Of a DNA stretch of 64,000 bases, positions 1 to 9,682 are shown in pieces (position 1 is the first letter of the stretch; the number at the start of each line of letters is the position of its first letter). Under the pieces are notes generated by a model. It worked only from the letters and a program-made list of their open reading frames with translations. It did no database searches and was not told the DNA's origin. Source of the stretch: Mycobacterium lentiflavum. GTDB taxonomy: Bacteria; Actinomycetota; Actinomycetes; Mycobacteriales; Mycobacteriaceae. The DNA lies in contig NZ_CP092423.2 of NCBI RefSeq assembly GCF_022374895.2, positions 1,364,001 through 1,428,000 of the forward strand, in the 5' to 3' direction. The position numbers and the translations under genes are program-made.

Positions 1-163
1 GATCCCACGCACCGTGCGTTTCGCCGAGGCCAGCGCGTCGGGCTCGTCGGTGCTGGCCGGGCGCAAGAACAAGGGCGCGGTCGCCTACTCCACGCTGGCG
101 CAGGCGTTGCTCAAGCACTGGAAGTCCGGCAAACCGCTGCCGACGTTCTCCGTCGAGGCGTAG
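1..163 (+). CDS. ParA/Soj-like ATPase, C-terminal end (partial)
   Basis: Only the last 53 codons lie in the window (frame starting at base 2, TAG at 161-163). The visible peptide begins IPRTVRFAEA and continues SVLAGRKNKGAVAYSTLAQ, the usual C-terminal signature of ParA/Soj/MinD-type partition ATPases (an IPRxVRxAEA segment followed by a GAxAY helix). The Walker A part is outside the window. Its place next to an Rv3212-like gene in convergent orientation matches Rv3213c of M. tuberculosis, annotated there as Soj/ParA-related. A role in chromosome or plasmid partition is family inference only. Confidence 0.75.
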   Translation, partial: IPRTVRFAEASASGSSVLAGRKNKGAVAYSTLAQALLKHWKSGKPLPTFSVEA

Positions 164-176
164 GCGCCAGGCGTCG

Positions 177-229
177 AGTGTGCGTTGATGGCGGCGTCGG
201 TCGCCGTGTCGTCGCCCTGAGCGCACACT
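177..229. repeat. Inverted repeat in a convergent intergenic region
   Basis: Between two convergent genes, AGTGTGCG (177-184) is matched by CGCACACT (222-229), a perfect 8-bp inverted repeat around a GC-rich 37-nt centre. There is no U-tract. It could be a bidirectional transcription end, but that is inference from position. Confidence 0.3.
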
Positions 230-273
230 GGGCGTCGCCGTTGCCATCGGGCGCTGCCGTCGAGGCCTAAGCG

Positions 274-1485
274 TCAGCCCAGCGCGACCACGGTGTCGCC
301 GCGCTGCTCGAATACCAGGGAGCCCGATACCGCCGGGACCACCGCGCGGGTGCTCGGTGCCCGCTCCACCGGGATGTAGCGCTCGTTGGCGCCGGTCATC
401 GGGTCATAGACGCCGATTCCGCCGGTGACCGGAATCAGCAGCTTGCCGGCCATCATGGTGCCGGGTCCCAACGGCACCGTCTTGTCGCCCGCGGCGATGG
501 TGTAGCGCAGGTTCAGGGTGCTCGCCTCGAACACCAATACGGAGTCACCGGTCCACCAGGTCACCAGGTTGCCCGCCTGCGATACCGCCGAGTCTGTCGG
601 GGCCTTGGCCAGCAGCGCGCTCGCCACCGTGGTGCCCATCTCATCGACCACGTCGACCCTGGGCTGCGGTGTCGGCAGATAGACGGCCGTGTTGCTTTGC
701 CAGACGGTGAGCACGCGTGCGCCCGAGTTCGCCTTGATCCCGGGCTCGGACACGAGATGCTGCTGGGGTTCGTCGTCTTCCTTGCCCGGGCGCAGCAGGG
801 CCAGGCGCAGGTCGCCCTGGTTCCCGCAGCTCTCCAGCACCGAAACCTCCAACGAGCTGGCCGCCCCCGAGTACAGCTTGCATCCGGAGTGCAGTCCCCG
901 CGACGACGGTTTCACCCGGGCGTCGGTCTCGCCGTAGGCCAGCATCCGGACCATGTCGGAGCGCCACAGCTCCAAGCGCGTATCGCCGACCGACAACACC
1001 GTCGTGCCGTCCGAGGACACTCGCACCTGCGGGTCGGCGTAGCTGCTGCGAGCGGGCCCCCGGCGGCCGGTGGTTCCGTCGATGGTGCTGACCTGGCCGC
1101 AACCGCGGTCGTCACGGTAAACGGCGACCGCGTAGTGGTAGACCCAGGACAGGCCGCACAGGTCGCTGTCGCGGGAGTAGCTCCAGCGCGTCTGGCCGGT
1201 GCCGGCGTCGCGGCCGTCTACTTCACGGCCGTCGCCGGTAGCGACCGTCCCGCCCACGATCACCGGTGCCGTGGTGGCGGCGCTGGGCGCGGTCCATAGC
1301 TGCTTCAGGCTGGCCGGCACCTGCTTGGCCGGGGTCGGGTTGGGTGCCGGCGTCGCGGCGGGCCGGCTGATCGTGGCCCGGGCATCGCTGGTCCACCAGA
1401 TCAGCGACGCGGTCGCAGCGACGACGACCGCGATCGCCGCGGCGGCCAGCAGATCGCCTTTGGTCCGGCGTTCGGGTTTGACCAT
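274..1485 (-). CDS. Membrane-anchored PQQ/WD40-like beta-propeller protein (Rv3212-like)
   Basis: A 403-residue protein with a short cytoplasmic head rich in K and R, one transmembrane helix (about residues 12-30, alternating A and V and ending IWW), a Pro/Ala linker (about 40-55), and a long extracytoplasmic region. Blocks such as DGREVDGRDAGTGQTRWSY and GGIGVYDPMTGANERY resemble outer-membrane-assembly or PQQ-type propeller blades. Four or more Cys may form disulfides outside the membrane. It starts 23 bp after the stop of the RNA helicase gene on the same strand, so co-transcription is likely. The neighbourhood and length match Rv3212, a conserved hypothetical. No enzymatic motif is visible and the function is unknown. 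Confidence 0.8.
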   Translation of the reverse strand: MVKPERRTKGDLLAAAAIAVVVAATASLIWWTSDARATISRPAATPAPNPTPAKQVPASLKQLWTAPSAATTAPVIVGGTVATGDGREVDGRDAGTGQTRWSYSRDSDLCGLSWVYHYAVAVYRDDRGCGQVSTIDGTTGRRGPARSSYADPQVRVSSDGTTVLSVGDTRLELWRSDMVRMLAYGETDARVKPSSRGLHSGCKLYSGAASSLEVSVLESCGNQGDLRLALLRPGKEDDEPQQHLVSEPGIKANSGARVLTVWQSNTAVYLPTPQPRVDVVDEMGTTVASALLAKAPTDSAVSQAGNLVTWWTGDSVLVFEASTLNLRYTIAAGDKTVPLGPGTMMAGKLLIPVTGGIGVYDPMTGANERYIPVERAPSTRAVVPAVSGSLVFEQRGDTVVALG

Positions 1486-1508
1486 GCCTGGGTGTCGGCC
1501 TAGCTGGC

Positions 1509-3026
1509 TCAGTTGGCGTGCGTGGTGGCTTCCGCCGGCTTGCGGCGACGACGGCGACGACGGCCGTCGCTGCCACTAGTGCCATTGCTACCGGTCCCGG
1601 AGGCCGACTCCGACGGCGTCTCCGCGGCGGCTTCGCCGTCGCTGCCGGCCGGGTGGCCGCTCACGGGCTGGCCACCGCGGGTGCGGCGGCGACGGTTCGC
1701 CGAACGGGCGCGGGCCGGCTTCTCCGATGTCGTGGAGCGTTCGGTGCGCTCGGTGTCGCGGCGCTTGACCGGCGACTTCTTCGGCGCTCCGATCGTGCCG
1801 GTGGCCCCGTCCGGAATGCCCAGCTCGGTGTACAGGTGCGGCGAGTTGGAGTAGGTCTCGGCCGGATCGGGGGAGCCGAGGTTCAGCGCCTTGTTGATGT
1901 CCGTCCAGCGCGGCAGTTCGTCCCAGTCCACCAGGGTGACGGCGATTCCGGTCTTACCGGCGCGTCCGGTACGGCCGATCCGGTGCACGTAGGCCTGTTC
2001 GTCCTCGGGGATCTGGTAGTTGATGACGTGGGTGATGTCATCGATGTCGATACCGCGTGCCGCCACGTCGGTGGCCACCAGCACGTCGACGTCGCCGGCC
2101 CGAAACGCCTTAAGTGCCTTCTCGCGGGCGATCTGCCCGAGATCGCCATGCACGGCGCCGACCTTGAAGCCGCGCTCGGCCAGCTCGTCGGCAACCTTCT
2201 GGGCGGTGCGCTTGGTGCGGGTGAAGATCATCGTCGCGCCGCGGCCGTCGGCCTGCAGTATCCGGCTGACCATCTCCACCTTGTCCAGCGCGTGGGCGCG
2301 GTAGACAAACTGCTCGGTGGTGTCGTGGGTGGCCGCCGAATGCGGCGCCTCGGCGCGGATGTGGGTGGGCTGGACCATGAAGGTGCGGGCCAGCGTGATG
2401 ATCGGGTCCGGCATCGTCGCCGAGAACAGCATCGACTGCCGGTCGGCCGGGATCTGGCGCAGGATGCGCTCGATGTCGGGCAAGAAGCCCAAGTCCAGCA
2501 TCTCGTCGGCCTCGTCGAGCACCAGCACCGACAATCCGCCGAGCTGCAGGTGACCCTGCTGGGAGAGGTCGAGCAGGCGGCCCGGGGTGCCCACCACGAC
2601 GTCGGCGCCGGTGCGCAGCGCGTCGATCTGCGGTTCGTAGGCCCGTCCGCCGTAGATCGACACCACCGACAACCGGCGGCCTTCGTCGGCGGTCAGATGC
2701 TTGGCGGCGGCAGCCAGGTCCTCGGTGACCTGCAGGCACAGCTCCCGGGTGGGCACCACGATCAGGGCGCGCGGCGTGCCGTTGAGCGGCCGCGCGTCGC
2801 CGCCGCTGGTGATGCGCTGCAGCAGCGGTACGCCGAAGGCGAGGGTCTTGCCCATACCGGTGCGGGCCTGGCCGATGACGTCGTCACCGGACAGCGCCAT
2901 CGGCAGGGTGAGTTCTTGGATGGCAAAGGCATGTTCGATGCCCTTTTCGGCGAGCGCCCGGACGATTTCGTCGCGTACGCCGAGTTCGGCAAAAGTCGGT
3001 TCAGTCTTGCTTGTCAATGCAGTCAT
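1509..3026 (-). CDS. rhlE: DEAD-box ATP-dependent RNA helicase RhlE
   Basis: A 505-residue RNA-unwinding enzyme of the DEAD-box family, acting in ribosome assembly, mRNA decay or cold adaptation. Visible motifs in order: Q-motif (about residues 15-37), motif I ARTGMGKT (54-61), PTREL (92-96), TPGR (147-150), DEAD (171-174), SAT (202-204) and HRIGRTGR (348-355). The C-terminal 100 residues are low-complexity and end in an Arg-rich basic tail, typical of the RNA-binding extensions of mycobacterial RhlE. The start is the ATG of MTALTSKTEP. The upstream region to 3270 is a 244-bp divergent spacer containing a T-rich stretch. It is followed by the Rv3212-like gene, as in M. tuberculosis. Confidence 0.93.
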   Translation of the reverse strand: MTALTSKTEPTFAELGVRDEIVRALAEKGIEHAFAIQELTLPMALSGDDVIGQARTGMGKTLAFGVPLLQRITSGGDARPLNGTPRALIVVPTRELCLQVTEDLAAAAKHLTADEGRRLSVVSIYGGRAYEPQIDALRTGADVVVGTPGRLLDLSQQGHLQLGGLSVLVLDEADEMLDLGFLPDIERILRQIPADRQSMLFSATMPDPIITLARTFMVQPTHIRAEAPHSAATHDTTEQFVYRAHALDKVEMVSRILQADGRGATMIFTRTKRTAQKVADELAERGFKVGAVHGDLGQIAREKALKAFRAGDVDVLVATDVAARGIDIDDITHVINYQIPEDEQAYVHRIGRTGRAGKTGIAVTLVDWDELPRWTDINKALNLGSPDPAETYSNSPHLYTELGIPDGATGTIGAPKKSPVKRRDTERTERSTTSEKPARARSANRRRRTRGGQPVSGHPAGSDGEAAAETPSESASGTGSNGTSGSDGRRRRRRRKPAEATTHAN

Positions 3027-3270
3027 GCGTGGGTGATGTACCTTTCGGTGACTTATTCGATTGGGTCGGTTTTTCTCTCGCGGTCACGCGCGCACGAGTT
3101 CCGACTCCGAGTCGCTGAGTCACCGGGCCTGCTGAGATACGGCCAGCTGTGCACGCACATTTCGCCGATAGCGGCGGCGCAAAAGAAATACAGCCACTAT
3201 CAATCTGCATGATAGCTGGTCGACAGCTCATCCCCATCTTCTTCCAGGTCTGCCGACTACAGTGATGCCC

Positions 3271-3966
3271 ATGACTTCGGCCTCCTCTGCCGACCAAGTA
3301 GACGAATCGCCTTCCGTAGGGCTGACCGCGGATCACCCAGGCGTCAACGAGCTGTTCGCAGTGCTCGCCTATGGCGAGGTGGCCGCGTTTTACCGGCTGA
3401 CTGACGAGGCTCGCATGGCCCCTGACCTGCGAGGACGCATATCTATGGCGAGCATGGCGGCCGCCGAGATGCAGCACTACGAGCTGCTGCACGACGCCCT
3501 GGAAAGCCGCGGCGTCGATGTCGTTTCGGCCATGTCGAAGTACGTGTCGGCGCTGGAGAACTACCACCGGCTGACGATGCCCAGCACCTGGCTGGAAGCG
3601 CTGGTCAAGACCTACGTCGGCGACGCGCTGGCCGCCGACCTCTACCTCGAGATCGCCGACAAACTGCCCGACGAGGTCGCCGACGTGGTGCGCGCGGCCC
3701 TGTCCGAAACCGGGCACTCGCAGTTCGTCGTCGCCGAGGTGCGGGCCGCGGTGACGACGAGCGGCAAGCAGCGCAGCCGGCTGGCGCTGTGGGCCCGCCG
3801 GCTGTACGGCGAAGCGTTCACCCAGGCCCAGTACCTGTTGGCCGATCACGACGAGCTGGTCGACCTGGTGGTGTCGGGCCCCGGCGGCCTGGGTCAGCTC
3901 AACGCGTTCTTCGAGCGTTTGCAGCAAACACACGAGCGGCGGATGCGCGAGCTCGGTCTGAGCTGA
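3271..3966 (+). CDS. Ferritin-like fold protein (Rv3210c-like)
   Basis: A 231-residue protein if started at the ATG at 3271 (MTSASSADQV); a GTG at 3262 and an ATG at 3265 lie in frame just upstream. The helical composition and the paired carboxylate/His motifs (ExxH-like EMQH about residues 71-74, and ETGH about 152-155) fit the ferritin-like superfamily, including the tRNA-hydroxylase-like branch to which Rv3210c is assigned. A di-iron site is plausible but not proven by the sequence. It diverges from rhlE and ends 3 bp before the convergent Rv3209-like gene. The substrate is unknown. Confidence 0.8.
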   Translation: MTSASSADQVDESPSVGLTADHPGVNELFAVLAYGEVAAFYRLTDEARMAPDLRGRISMASMAAAEMQHYELLHDALESRGVDVVSAMSKYVSALENYHRLTMPSTWLEALVKTYVGDALAADLYLEIADKLPDEVADVVRAALSETGHSQFVVAEVRAAVTTSGKQRSRLALWARRLYGEAFTQAQYLLADHDELVDLVVSGPGGLGQLNAFFERLQQTHERRMRELGLS

Positions 3967-3969
3967 GCC

Positions 3970-4902
3970 CTACTTGGTGCAGGTCGCCAGGTTCGAGTTG
4001 TTGGCCGACGCGACCTCGACCTGACCCGCGGCGTTGACGATCGCGCAGTTCAGCTTGCCCACGATGCTGGTCGCGACGACCGATTGGGTCGTCACCCCCG
4101 GATTGAGCACGACAACCTTGGTCCAGGGCAGCGAAACGTTGAACTCGGTCTGAGGGTAGCCACGGGCGTCGGTGTAGACGACGTTCACCAGGTCCAGCAG
4201 TGTCTTCGTCCCGGTCACGCTGTAGTAGACGGTGCTGGGATTCACGGTGGCCCTTGGTGCTACGACCGCGGGCGGCGGCACGGCCAGCGGCGGAGTCGTC
4301 AGCGCCGCGCTCGGCGGGGCCAGCGTCGTCACGGTCTCCGGCGGTAGCTGCGGCGCTAGCGACGTACTCGGCACCGGGCGCTGCGTCGCGCTCGGCGGGC
4401 TGGTGGTGCGCGGTGCGGACGTCGTGGGAGCCGGGGGCGCGATGGTCGCCTTAGTCGACGCACTGTCGCCGCTGTTGATGATCACCGCGGTCGCGATCGC
4501 GCCGATCGCGACCACCGCGCCGAGCACCGCGACCGCGGGGCGCCAGGAGCCGATCGGCCAGAGGAGCTCCTTGAGCTCGTCGTACTCGTATTCGTCGGTC
4601 GGGTGCTCGTCGTCGACGTACTCGTCATCGTCGTAGCCGTCATCGTCGTAGCCGTCATCGCCGTAGCCGTCAAAGTCGGCTCCGTCGTCGTCGTCATCGG
4701 GGTAGTCGTGGGCGAAGCCACGAGCTAGGCCGGTGCGATCATCAAGTGTGTGTCTGATGATGCCGATGTTACTGACGTGAAAAGACGAAAGCGGGCGCCG
4801 CGAGCCACCTTGATCAGGCTGGGAGCCAATCGTTATCTGCCGTTCGACGGCGTTTCGCTTTACCGGCGAACTCCCGGCCGTCACCCTCTGCTCGGAGCGC
4901 AC
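3970..4902 (-). CDS. Asp/Tyr-rich, single-TM, MmpS-like protein (Rv3209-like)
   Basis: The open frame encodes up to 310 residues. After a poorly conserved head come an Asp/Tyr-rich acidic repeat (about 65-110), one transmembrane helix (about 121-142), a long Pro/Thr/Ser-rich linker, and a C-terminal domain starting STVYYSVTGTKTLLDL. That domain resembles the MmpS beta-sandwich (an aromatic-rich start, then LPWTKVV). This fits an envelope-anchored protein with an external domain. The start is uncertain: GTG codons at 4902 and 4884 are the only in-frame candidates before the acidic region, so the real N-terminus may be shorter. The position corresponds to Rv3209, a Thr/Pro-rich conserved protein of unknown function. 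Confidence 0.65.
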   Translation of the reverse strand: MRSEQRVTAGSSPVKRNAVERQITIGSQPDQGGSRRPLSSFHVSNIGIIRHTLDDRTGLARGFAHDYPDDDDDGADFDGYGDDGYDDDGYDDDEYVDDEHPTDEYEYDELKELLWPIGSWRPAVAVLGAVVAIGAIATAVIINSGDSASTKATIAPPAPTTSAPRTTSPPSATQRPVPSTSLAPQLPPETVTTLAPPSAALTTPPLAVPPPAVVAPRATVNPSTVYYSVTGTKTLLDLVNVVYTDARGYPQTEFNVSLPWTKVVVLNPGVTTQSVVATSIVGKLNCAIVNAAGQVEVASANNSNLATCTK

Positions 4903-4967
4903 CGGCCGCGTCCACTAACCTGCTGCTTGAACACGCCTGCGACGGAATAGCAACGGAAGGGGCCATC

Positions 4968-6051
<1,084 letters not shown>

Positions 6052-6101
6052 CTAGGGCGCGCCAGGGACACCCGGCGTCGCGGCTGTGCCATCCTGGGGC
6101 A

Positions 6102-7139
6102 ATGACGTCCGAGCCGCCCGTGCACGGCAGCGGTCGAGTGCCGATGCTGCGTGACGAGTGGCGAGAGCCGCTTCGCGCGCTGCGGGATCCCGTCGCGGTT
6201 GGCACCGGACGCGCCCGCGCCGATCGCGAGCGTCCCCGGCAGTGGCGGAAACAATCGTGGCTGGGCCGGTTCGTCTCCACCTACGGCTGGCGCGCGTATG
6301 CGCTGCCCGTGCTGGTGGCGTTGACCGCGGTGGTTGTCTACCAGACGGTGACCGGCGTCGGTGCGCCGCAACCGACGGCGACCAAGCCGACAATCCAAGG
6401 GCCGCCGGCCATCGGGGCGGTGGGCACGGCCATCCTCGACGCCCCGCCGCGCGGCCTGGCCACCTTCGACGCCAATCTGCCGGCCGGGACGCTGCCGGAC
6501 GGCGGTCCGTTCACCGAAGCCGGCGACAAGACCTGGCATGTCGTGCCCGGCACCACACCGCAGATCGGTCAGGGCACCGCCAAGGTCTTCCGGTACACCG
6601 TCGAGGTCGAAAACGGCCTGGACCCCGCGATGTTCGGCGGTGACGACGCGTTCGCCACGATGGTCGATCAGACGCTGGCCAACCCCAAGGGCTGGACGCA
6701 CAATCCGCAGTTCGCGTTCGTCAGGATCGACGGAGCCGCTGGGGCCAAACCCGACTTCCGGATTTCGCTGGTGTCGCCGGTGACGGTGCGCGAGGGGTGC
6801 GGCTACGAGTTCCGGCTGGAGACCTCCTGCTACAACCCGGCGTACGGCCCGGAGCGCCAAGCCCGGGTGTTCGTCAACGAGGCGCGCTGGGTGCGCGGCG
6901 CCGTGCCGTTCGAGGGCGACGTGGGCTCGTACCGGCAGTACGTCATCGACCACGAGGTCGGCCACGCCATCGGCTACGTGCGCCACGAGGCGTGCGACAA
7001 GCAGGGCGGATTGGCGCCGGTGATGATGCAGCAGACGTTCTCCACCTCCAACGACGACGCCGCCAAGTTCGACCCGGAGTACGTCAAGGCCGACGGCAAG
7101 ACCTGCCGCTTCAACCCCTGGCCGTATCCGATCGCCTAA
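6102..7139 (+). CDS. DUF3152 putative membrane-anchored zinc metalloprotease (Rv3207c-like)
   Basis: A 345-residue protein if started at ATG 6102; alternatives are GTG 6138 and ATG 6144. It has a basic cytoplasmic head, one transmembrane helix (about residues 65-82, AYALPVLVALTAVVVYQ), a Pro/Ala linker, and an external DUF3152 domain. At residue 284 it carries HEVGHAIGYVRH, an HExxH zinc-protease motif with a downstream Gly and His, then PVMMQQ, a Met-turn-like segment. Cys residues around the site probably form disulfides. The family is annotated as metzincin-like, but here the third His is one residue further out than in the classical HExxHxxGxxH, so activity is inferred, not certain. Confidence 0.85.
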   Translation: MTSEPPVHGSGRVPMLRDEWREPLRALRDPVAVGTGRARADRERPRQWRKQSWLGRFVSTYGWRAYALPVLVALTAVVVYQTVTGVGAPQPTATKPTIQGPPAIGAVGTAILDAPPRGLATFDANLPAGTLPDGGPFTEAGDKTWHVVPGTTPQIGQGTAKVFRYTVEVENGLDPAMFGGDDAFATMVDQTLANPKGWTHNPQFAFVRIDGAAGAKPDFRISLVSPVTVREGCGYEFRLETSCYNPAYGPERQARVFVNEARWVRGAVPFEGDVGSYRQYVIDHEVGHAIGYVRHEACDKQGGLAPVMMQQTFSTSNDDAAKFDPEYVKADGKTCRFNPWPYPIA

Positions 7140-7220
7140 CACGCCGTCGGGGAAGCATCGCCGGCGATCGAAGCGTTGACTGGAGAAGTTGAGTCGCGAA
7201 GCTGACCGAGGAGATGTTCG

Positions 7221-8414
7221 GTGTCCACATCGTTGCCGCCGCTAGTCGATCCCGCCGGCGAGCTGAGTCGCGACGAAGTGGCGCGCTATAGCCGCCATCT
7301 GATCATTCCGGACCTGGGCGTCGAAGGGCAGAAACGGCTGAAGAACGCGCGGGTGCTGGTGATCGGCGCCGGTGGGCTCGGCGCGCCGGCGCTGCTGTAC
7401 CTGGCGGCGGCCGGCGTCGGGACGATCGGCATCGTCGACTTCGACGTCGTCGACGAGTCGAATCTGCAGCGTCAGATCATCCACGGCACGGCCGACGTCG
7501 GACGTGCCAAGGCGCAATCGGCGCGCGACTCGATCCACGCGATCAATCCGCTGGTGCAGGTGCGGCTGCACGAGTTTCGGCTGGAGGCCAGCAACGCCGT
7601 CGACCTGTTCGGGCAGTACGACCTGATCGTCGACGGCACCGACAACTTCGCCACCCGCTATCTGGTCAACGACGCCGCAGTGCTGGCCGGCAAGCCCTAC
7701 ATCTGGGGATCGATCTACCGCTTCGAAGGTCAGGTCTCGGTGTTCTGGGAGGACGCCCCCGCCGATGAGGCCGGCAATGAGCGCGGCCTGAACTACCGCG
7801 ACCTCTACCCGGAGCCGCCGCCGCCCGGCATGGTCCCGTCGTGCGCCGAAGGAGGCGTGCTCGGCATCATCTGCGCTTCCATCGCGTCGGTGATGGGCAC
7901 CGAGGCGATCAAGCTGATCACCGGCATCGGCGAACCGCTGCTGGGCCGGCTGATGATCTACGACGCGCTGGAGATGAGCTACCGCACGATCAAGATCCGC
8001 AAGGACCCGGCCACGCCGCGGATCACCGAACTGATCGACTACGACGCGTTTTGCGGTGCGGTTTCCGACGATGCCGCCGAGGCGGCCGCCGGCTCGGCGA
8101 TCACCCCGGCCGAGCTGCGCGCACTGCTGGACTCGGGCAAGAAGCTGGCCCTGATCGACGTCCGCGAGCCGGTCGAGTGGGACATCAACCACATCGACGG
8201 CGCCCAGCTGATTCCGAAGTCGTTGATCAGCTCCGGCGAGGGTCTGACCAGGCTGCCGCACGACCGCAAGGCGGTGCTGTATTGCAAGACGGGCGTGCGC
8301 TCGGCCGAGGCATTGGCCGCGGTGAAGAAGGCCGGTTTCGCCGATGCCGTCCACCTGCAGGGTGGAATCGTGGCGTGGGCTCAGCAGATGCAGCCCGACA
8401 TGGTGATGTACTGA
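7221..8414 (+). CDS. moeZ: Adenylyltransferase/sulfurtransferase MoeZ (MoeB-rhodanese fusion)
   Basis: A 397-residue E1-like enzyme. It adenylates the C-terminal Gly of small sulfur carriers (MoaD-type for molybdopterin, CysO for cysteine, ThiS-type) and thiocarboxylates them through a fused rhodanese domain. Visible: nucleotide-binding GAGGLGAP (49-56), the E1 Cys in PSCAEGG, and a C-terminal rhodanese domain with active-site Cys 355 in YCKTGVRS. The CxxC pairs that bind structural zinc in E. coli MoeB are absent in the corresponding stretch. The start is GTG 7221 behind an AGGAG Shine-Dalgarno. This is the moeB1/Rv3206c position; the M. tuberculosis protein is also called MoeZR. Confidence 0.93.
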   Translation: MSTSLPPLVDPAGELSRDEVARYSRHLIIPDLGVEGQKRLKNARVLVIGAGGLGAPALLYLAAAGVGTIGIVDFDVVDESNLQRQIIHGTADVGRAKAQSARDSIHAINPLVQVRLHEFRLEASNAVDLFGQYDLIVDGTDNFATRYLVNDAAVLAGKPYIWGSIYRFEGQVSVFWEDAPADEAGNERGLNYRDLYPEPPPPGMVPSCAEGGVLGIICASIASVMGTEAIKLITGIGEPLLGRLMIYDALEMSYRTIKIRKDPATPRITELIDYDAFCGAVSDDAAEAAAGSAITPAELRALLDSGKKLALIDVREPVEWDINHIDGAQLIPKSLISSGEGLTRLPHDRKAVLYCKTGVRSAEALAAVKKAGFADAVHLQGGIVAWAQQMQPDMVMY

Positions 8415-8442
8415 CGCTCGCCAGCGCGCCGCGCGGACCTGC

Positions 8443-8511
8443 ATCGTCGCCCGGCTGAGCCGATTGCCGGCCTCCTCAGCGCGTCGTAACGACGCGTATC
8501 GTCGCCCGGCT
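8443..8511. repeat. Short direct repeat and palindrome between moeZ and Rv3205c-like gene
   Basis: The 14-mer ATCGTCGCCCGGCT occurs at 8443-8456 and again at 8498-8511. Between them lies GCGTCGTAACGACGC (8481-8495), a palindrome with a one-base centre. It may be a degenerate terminator or a small duplication. No protein-coding signal is seen in the 109-bp spacer. Confidence 0.35.
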
Positions 8512-8523
8512 AGGCTAACCCCC

Positions 8524-9378
8524 GTGAGCGTCGAACCACCGCCGGAGCATGTGCTTTCGGCGTTTGGTTTGGCCGGTGTCAAGCCCATCGCGCTGGGCGC
8601 CAGCTGGGAAGGCGGCTGGCGATGCGGCGAGGTCGTCCTCTCGGTCGTGGCGGACCACGCGCGCGCGGCCTGGTCTGCGCGAGTGCGGGAAACGCTGTTC
8701 GTCGACGGGGTGCGGCTGGCCCGCCCGGTCCGCTCGACCGACGGGCGCTACGTGGTCTCCGGATGGCGGGCGGACACCTTCGTCGCCGGTACGCCGGAGC
8801 CCCGCCACGACGAAGTCGTCTCGGCGGCGGTGCGGCTGCACGAGGCCACCGGCAAACTCGAACGCCCCCGATTCCTGACCCAGGGACCGACCACACCGTG
8901 GTCGGACGTCGACGTGTTCATCGCCGCCGACCGGTCCGCCTGGGAAGAGCGGCCACTGCAGTCGATTCCACCCGGCGCGCGCACCGCTCCGCCCAGCGCC
9001 GACGCCGAGCGGTCGGTCGAGCTGATCGGCCAGCTGGCCACGCTGCGCAAGCCGACCAAGAGCCCCAACCAGCTGGTGCACGGGGACCTGTACGGGACGG
9101 TGCTCTTCGTCGGCACCGCCGCGCCGGGGATCACCGATATCACGCCGTACTGGCGGCCCGCGTCGTGGGCCGCCGGTGTGGTCGTGGTCGACGCGCTGTC
9201 CTGGGGTGAGGCCGACGACGGGCTGATCGAACGCTGGAACGCCCTGCCGGAGTGGCCGCAGATGTTGTTGCGCGCGTTGATGTTTCGTCTGGCAGTGCAT
9301 GCGCTGCATCCCCGGTCTACCGCCGAGGCCTTCCCGGGTCTGGCCCGCACGGCGGCCCTGATCCGCCTGGTGCTCTAG
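8524..9378 (+). CDS. TIGR02569-type actinobacterial protein, phosphotransferase-like fold (Rv3205c-like)
   Basis: A 284-residue protein starting at GTG 8524 (MSVEPPPEHV). It contains LVHGDLYGTVLF (about residue 180) followed by ITDITPYWRP. This looks like a degenerate form of the HGDxxxxN and IDW/D motifs of aminoglycoside-phosphotransferase-like kinases; the catalytic Asn position is Thr/Val here, so phosphotransfer is doubtful. The family (TIGR02569) is restricted to actinobacteria and has no assigned function. It ends 4 bp inside the convergent alkyltransferase-like gene. The order moeZ, this gene, ATL, lipV matches Rv3206c to Rv3203. Confidence 0.8.
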   Translation: MSVEPPPEHVLSAFGLAGVKPIALGASWEGGWRCGEVVLSVVADHARAAWSARVRETLFVDGVRLARPVRSTDGRYVVSGWRADTFVAGTPEPRHDEVVSAAVRLHEATGKLERPRFLTQGPTTPWSDVDVFIAADRSAWEERPLQSIPPGARTAPPSADAERSVELIGQLATLRKPTKSPNQLVHGDLYGTVLFVGTAAPGITDITPYWRPASWAAGVVVVDALSWGEADDGLIERWNALPEWPQMLLRALMFRLAVHALHPRSTAEAFPGLARTAALIRLVL

Positions 9379-9680
9379 TCCGGCGGAAACACGTAGCGCA
9401 CTTCGCTGAGCGCGACCCTGCCGTCGACGGAGAGCACTCCTTCGGCGCGCAACAGTTCCAGTTGCCGCGTCGTCAGATGCCGGGCCGGTCGCCCGGATGC
9501 TGTGATCACCCGGTGCCAGGGCAGGTCGGAGGAGTCGGTGCGCATGATCCAGCCGACGATCCGCGGGCTGGAAAGCCCAGCGACAGCGGCGATGTCGCCG
9601 TAGGTCGAGACGCGGCCAGGCGGGATCGCGGCGACCAGCGTGCGCACCCGCTCGACTTGCTCCTCGGTCACCGGGGCCAC
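9375..9680 (-). CDS. Alkyltransferase-like DNA-repair protein (ATL)
   Basis: A 101-residue protein started at GTG 9680, which gives the Rv3204 length and sits 2 bp after the lipV stop. It has the C-terminal DNA-binding fold of O6-alkylguanine transferases: VSTYGDIAAVAG, the Arg finger in SPRIVGWIMR, and the active-site loop PWHRVI. In true transferases the loop is PCHRV; here Trp replaces the acceptor Cys, the hallmark of ATL proteins. These bind O6-alkylguanine, flip it, and hand the lesion to nucleotide-excision repair without removing the alkyl group. It is probably co-transcribed with lipV. Confidence 0.9.
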   Translation of the reverse strand: MAPVTEEQVERVRTLVAAIPPGRVSTYGDIAAVAGLSSPRIVGWIMRTDSSDLPWHRVITASGRPARHLTTRQLELLRAEGVLSVDGRVALSEVRYVFPPD

Positions 9681-9682
9681 GG

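Noticed and set aside
1518..3212. Long plus-strand open frame (564 codons) antisense to rhlE
   Set aside because: Low-complexity Arg/Gly/Ala-rich translation and no ribosome-binding site; it is a shadow of the GC-rich RhlE gene.
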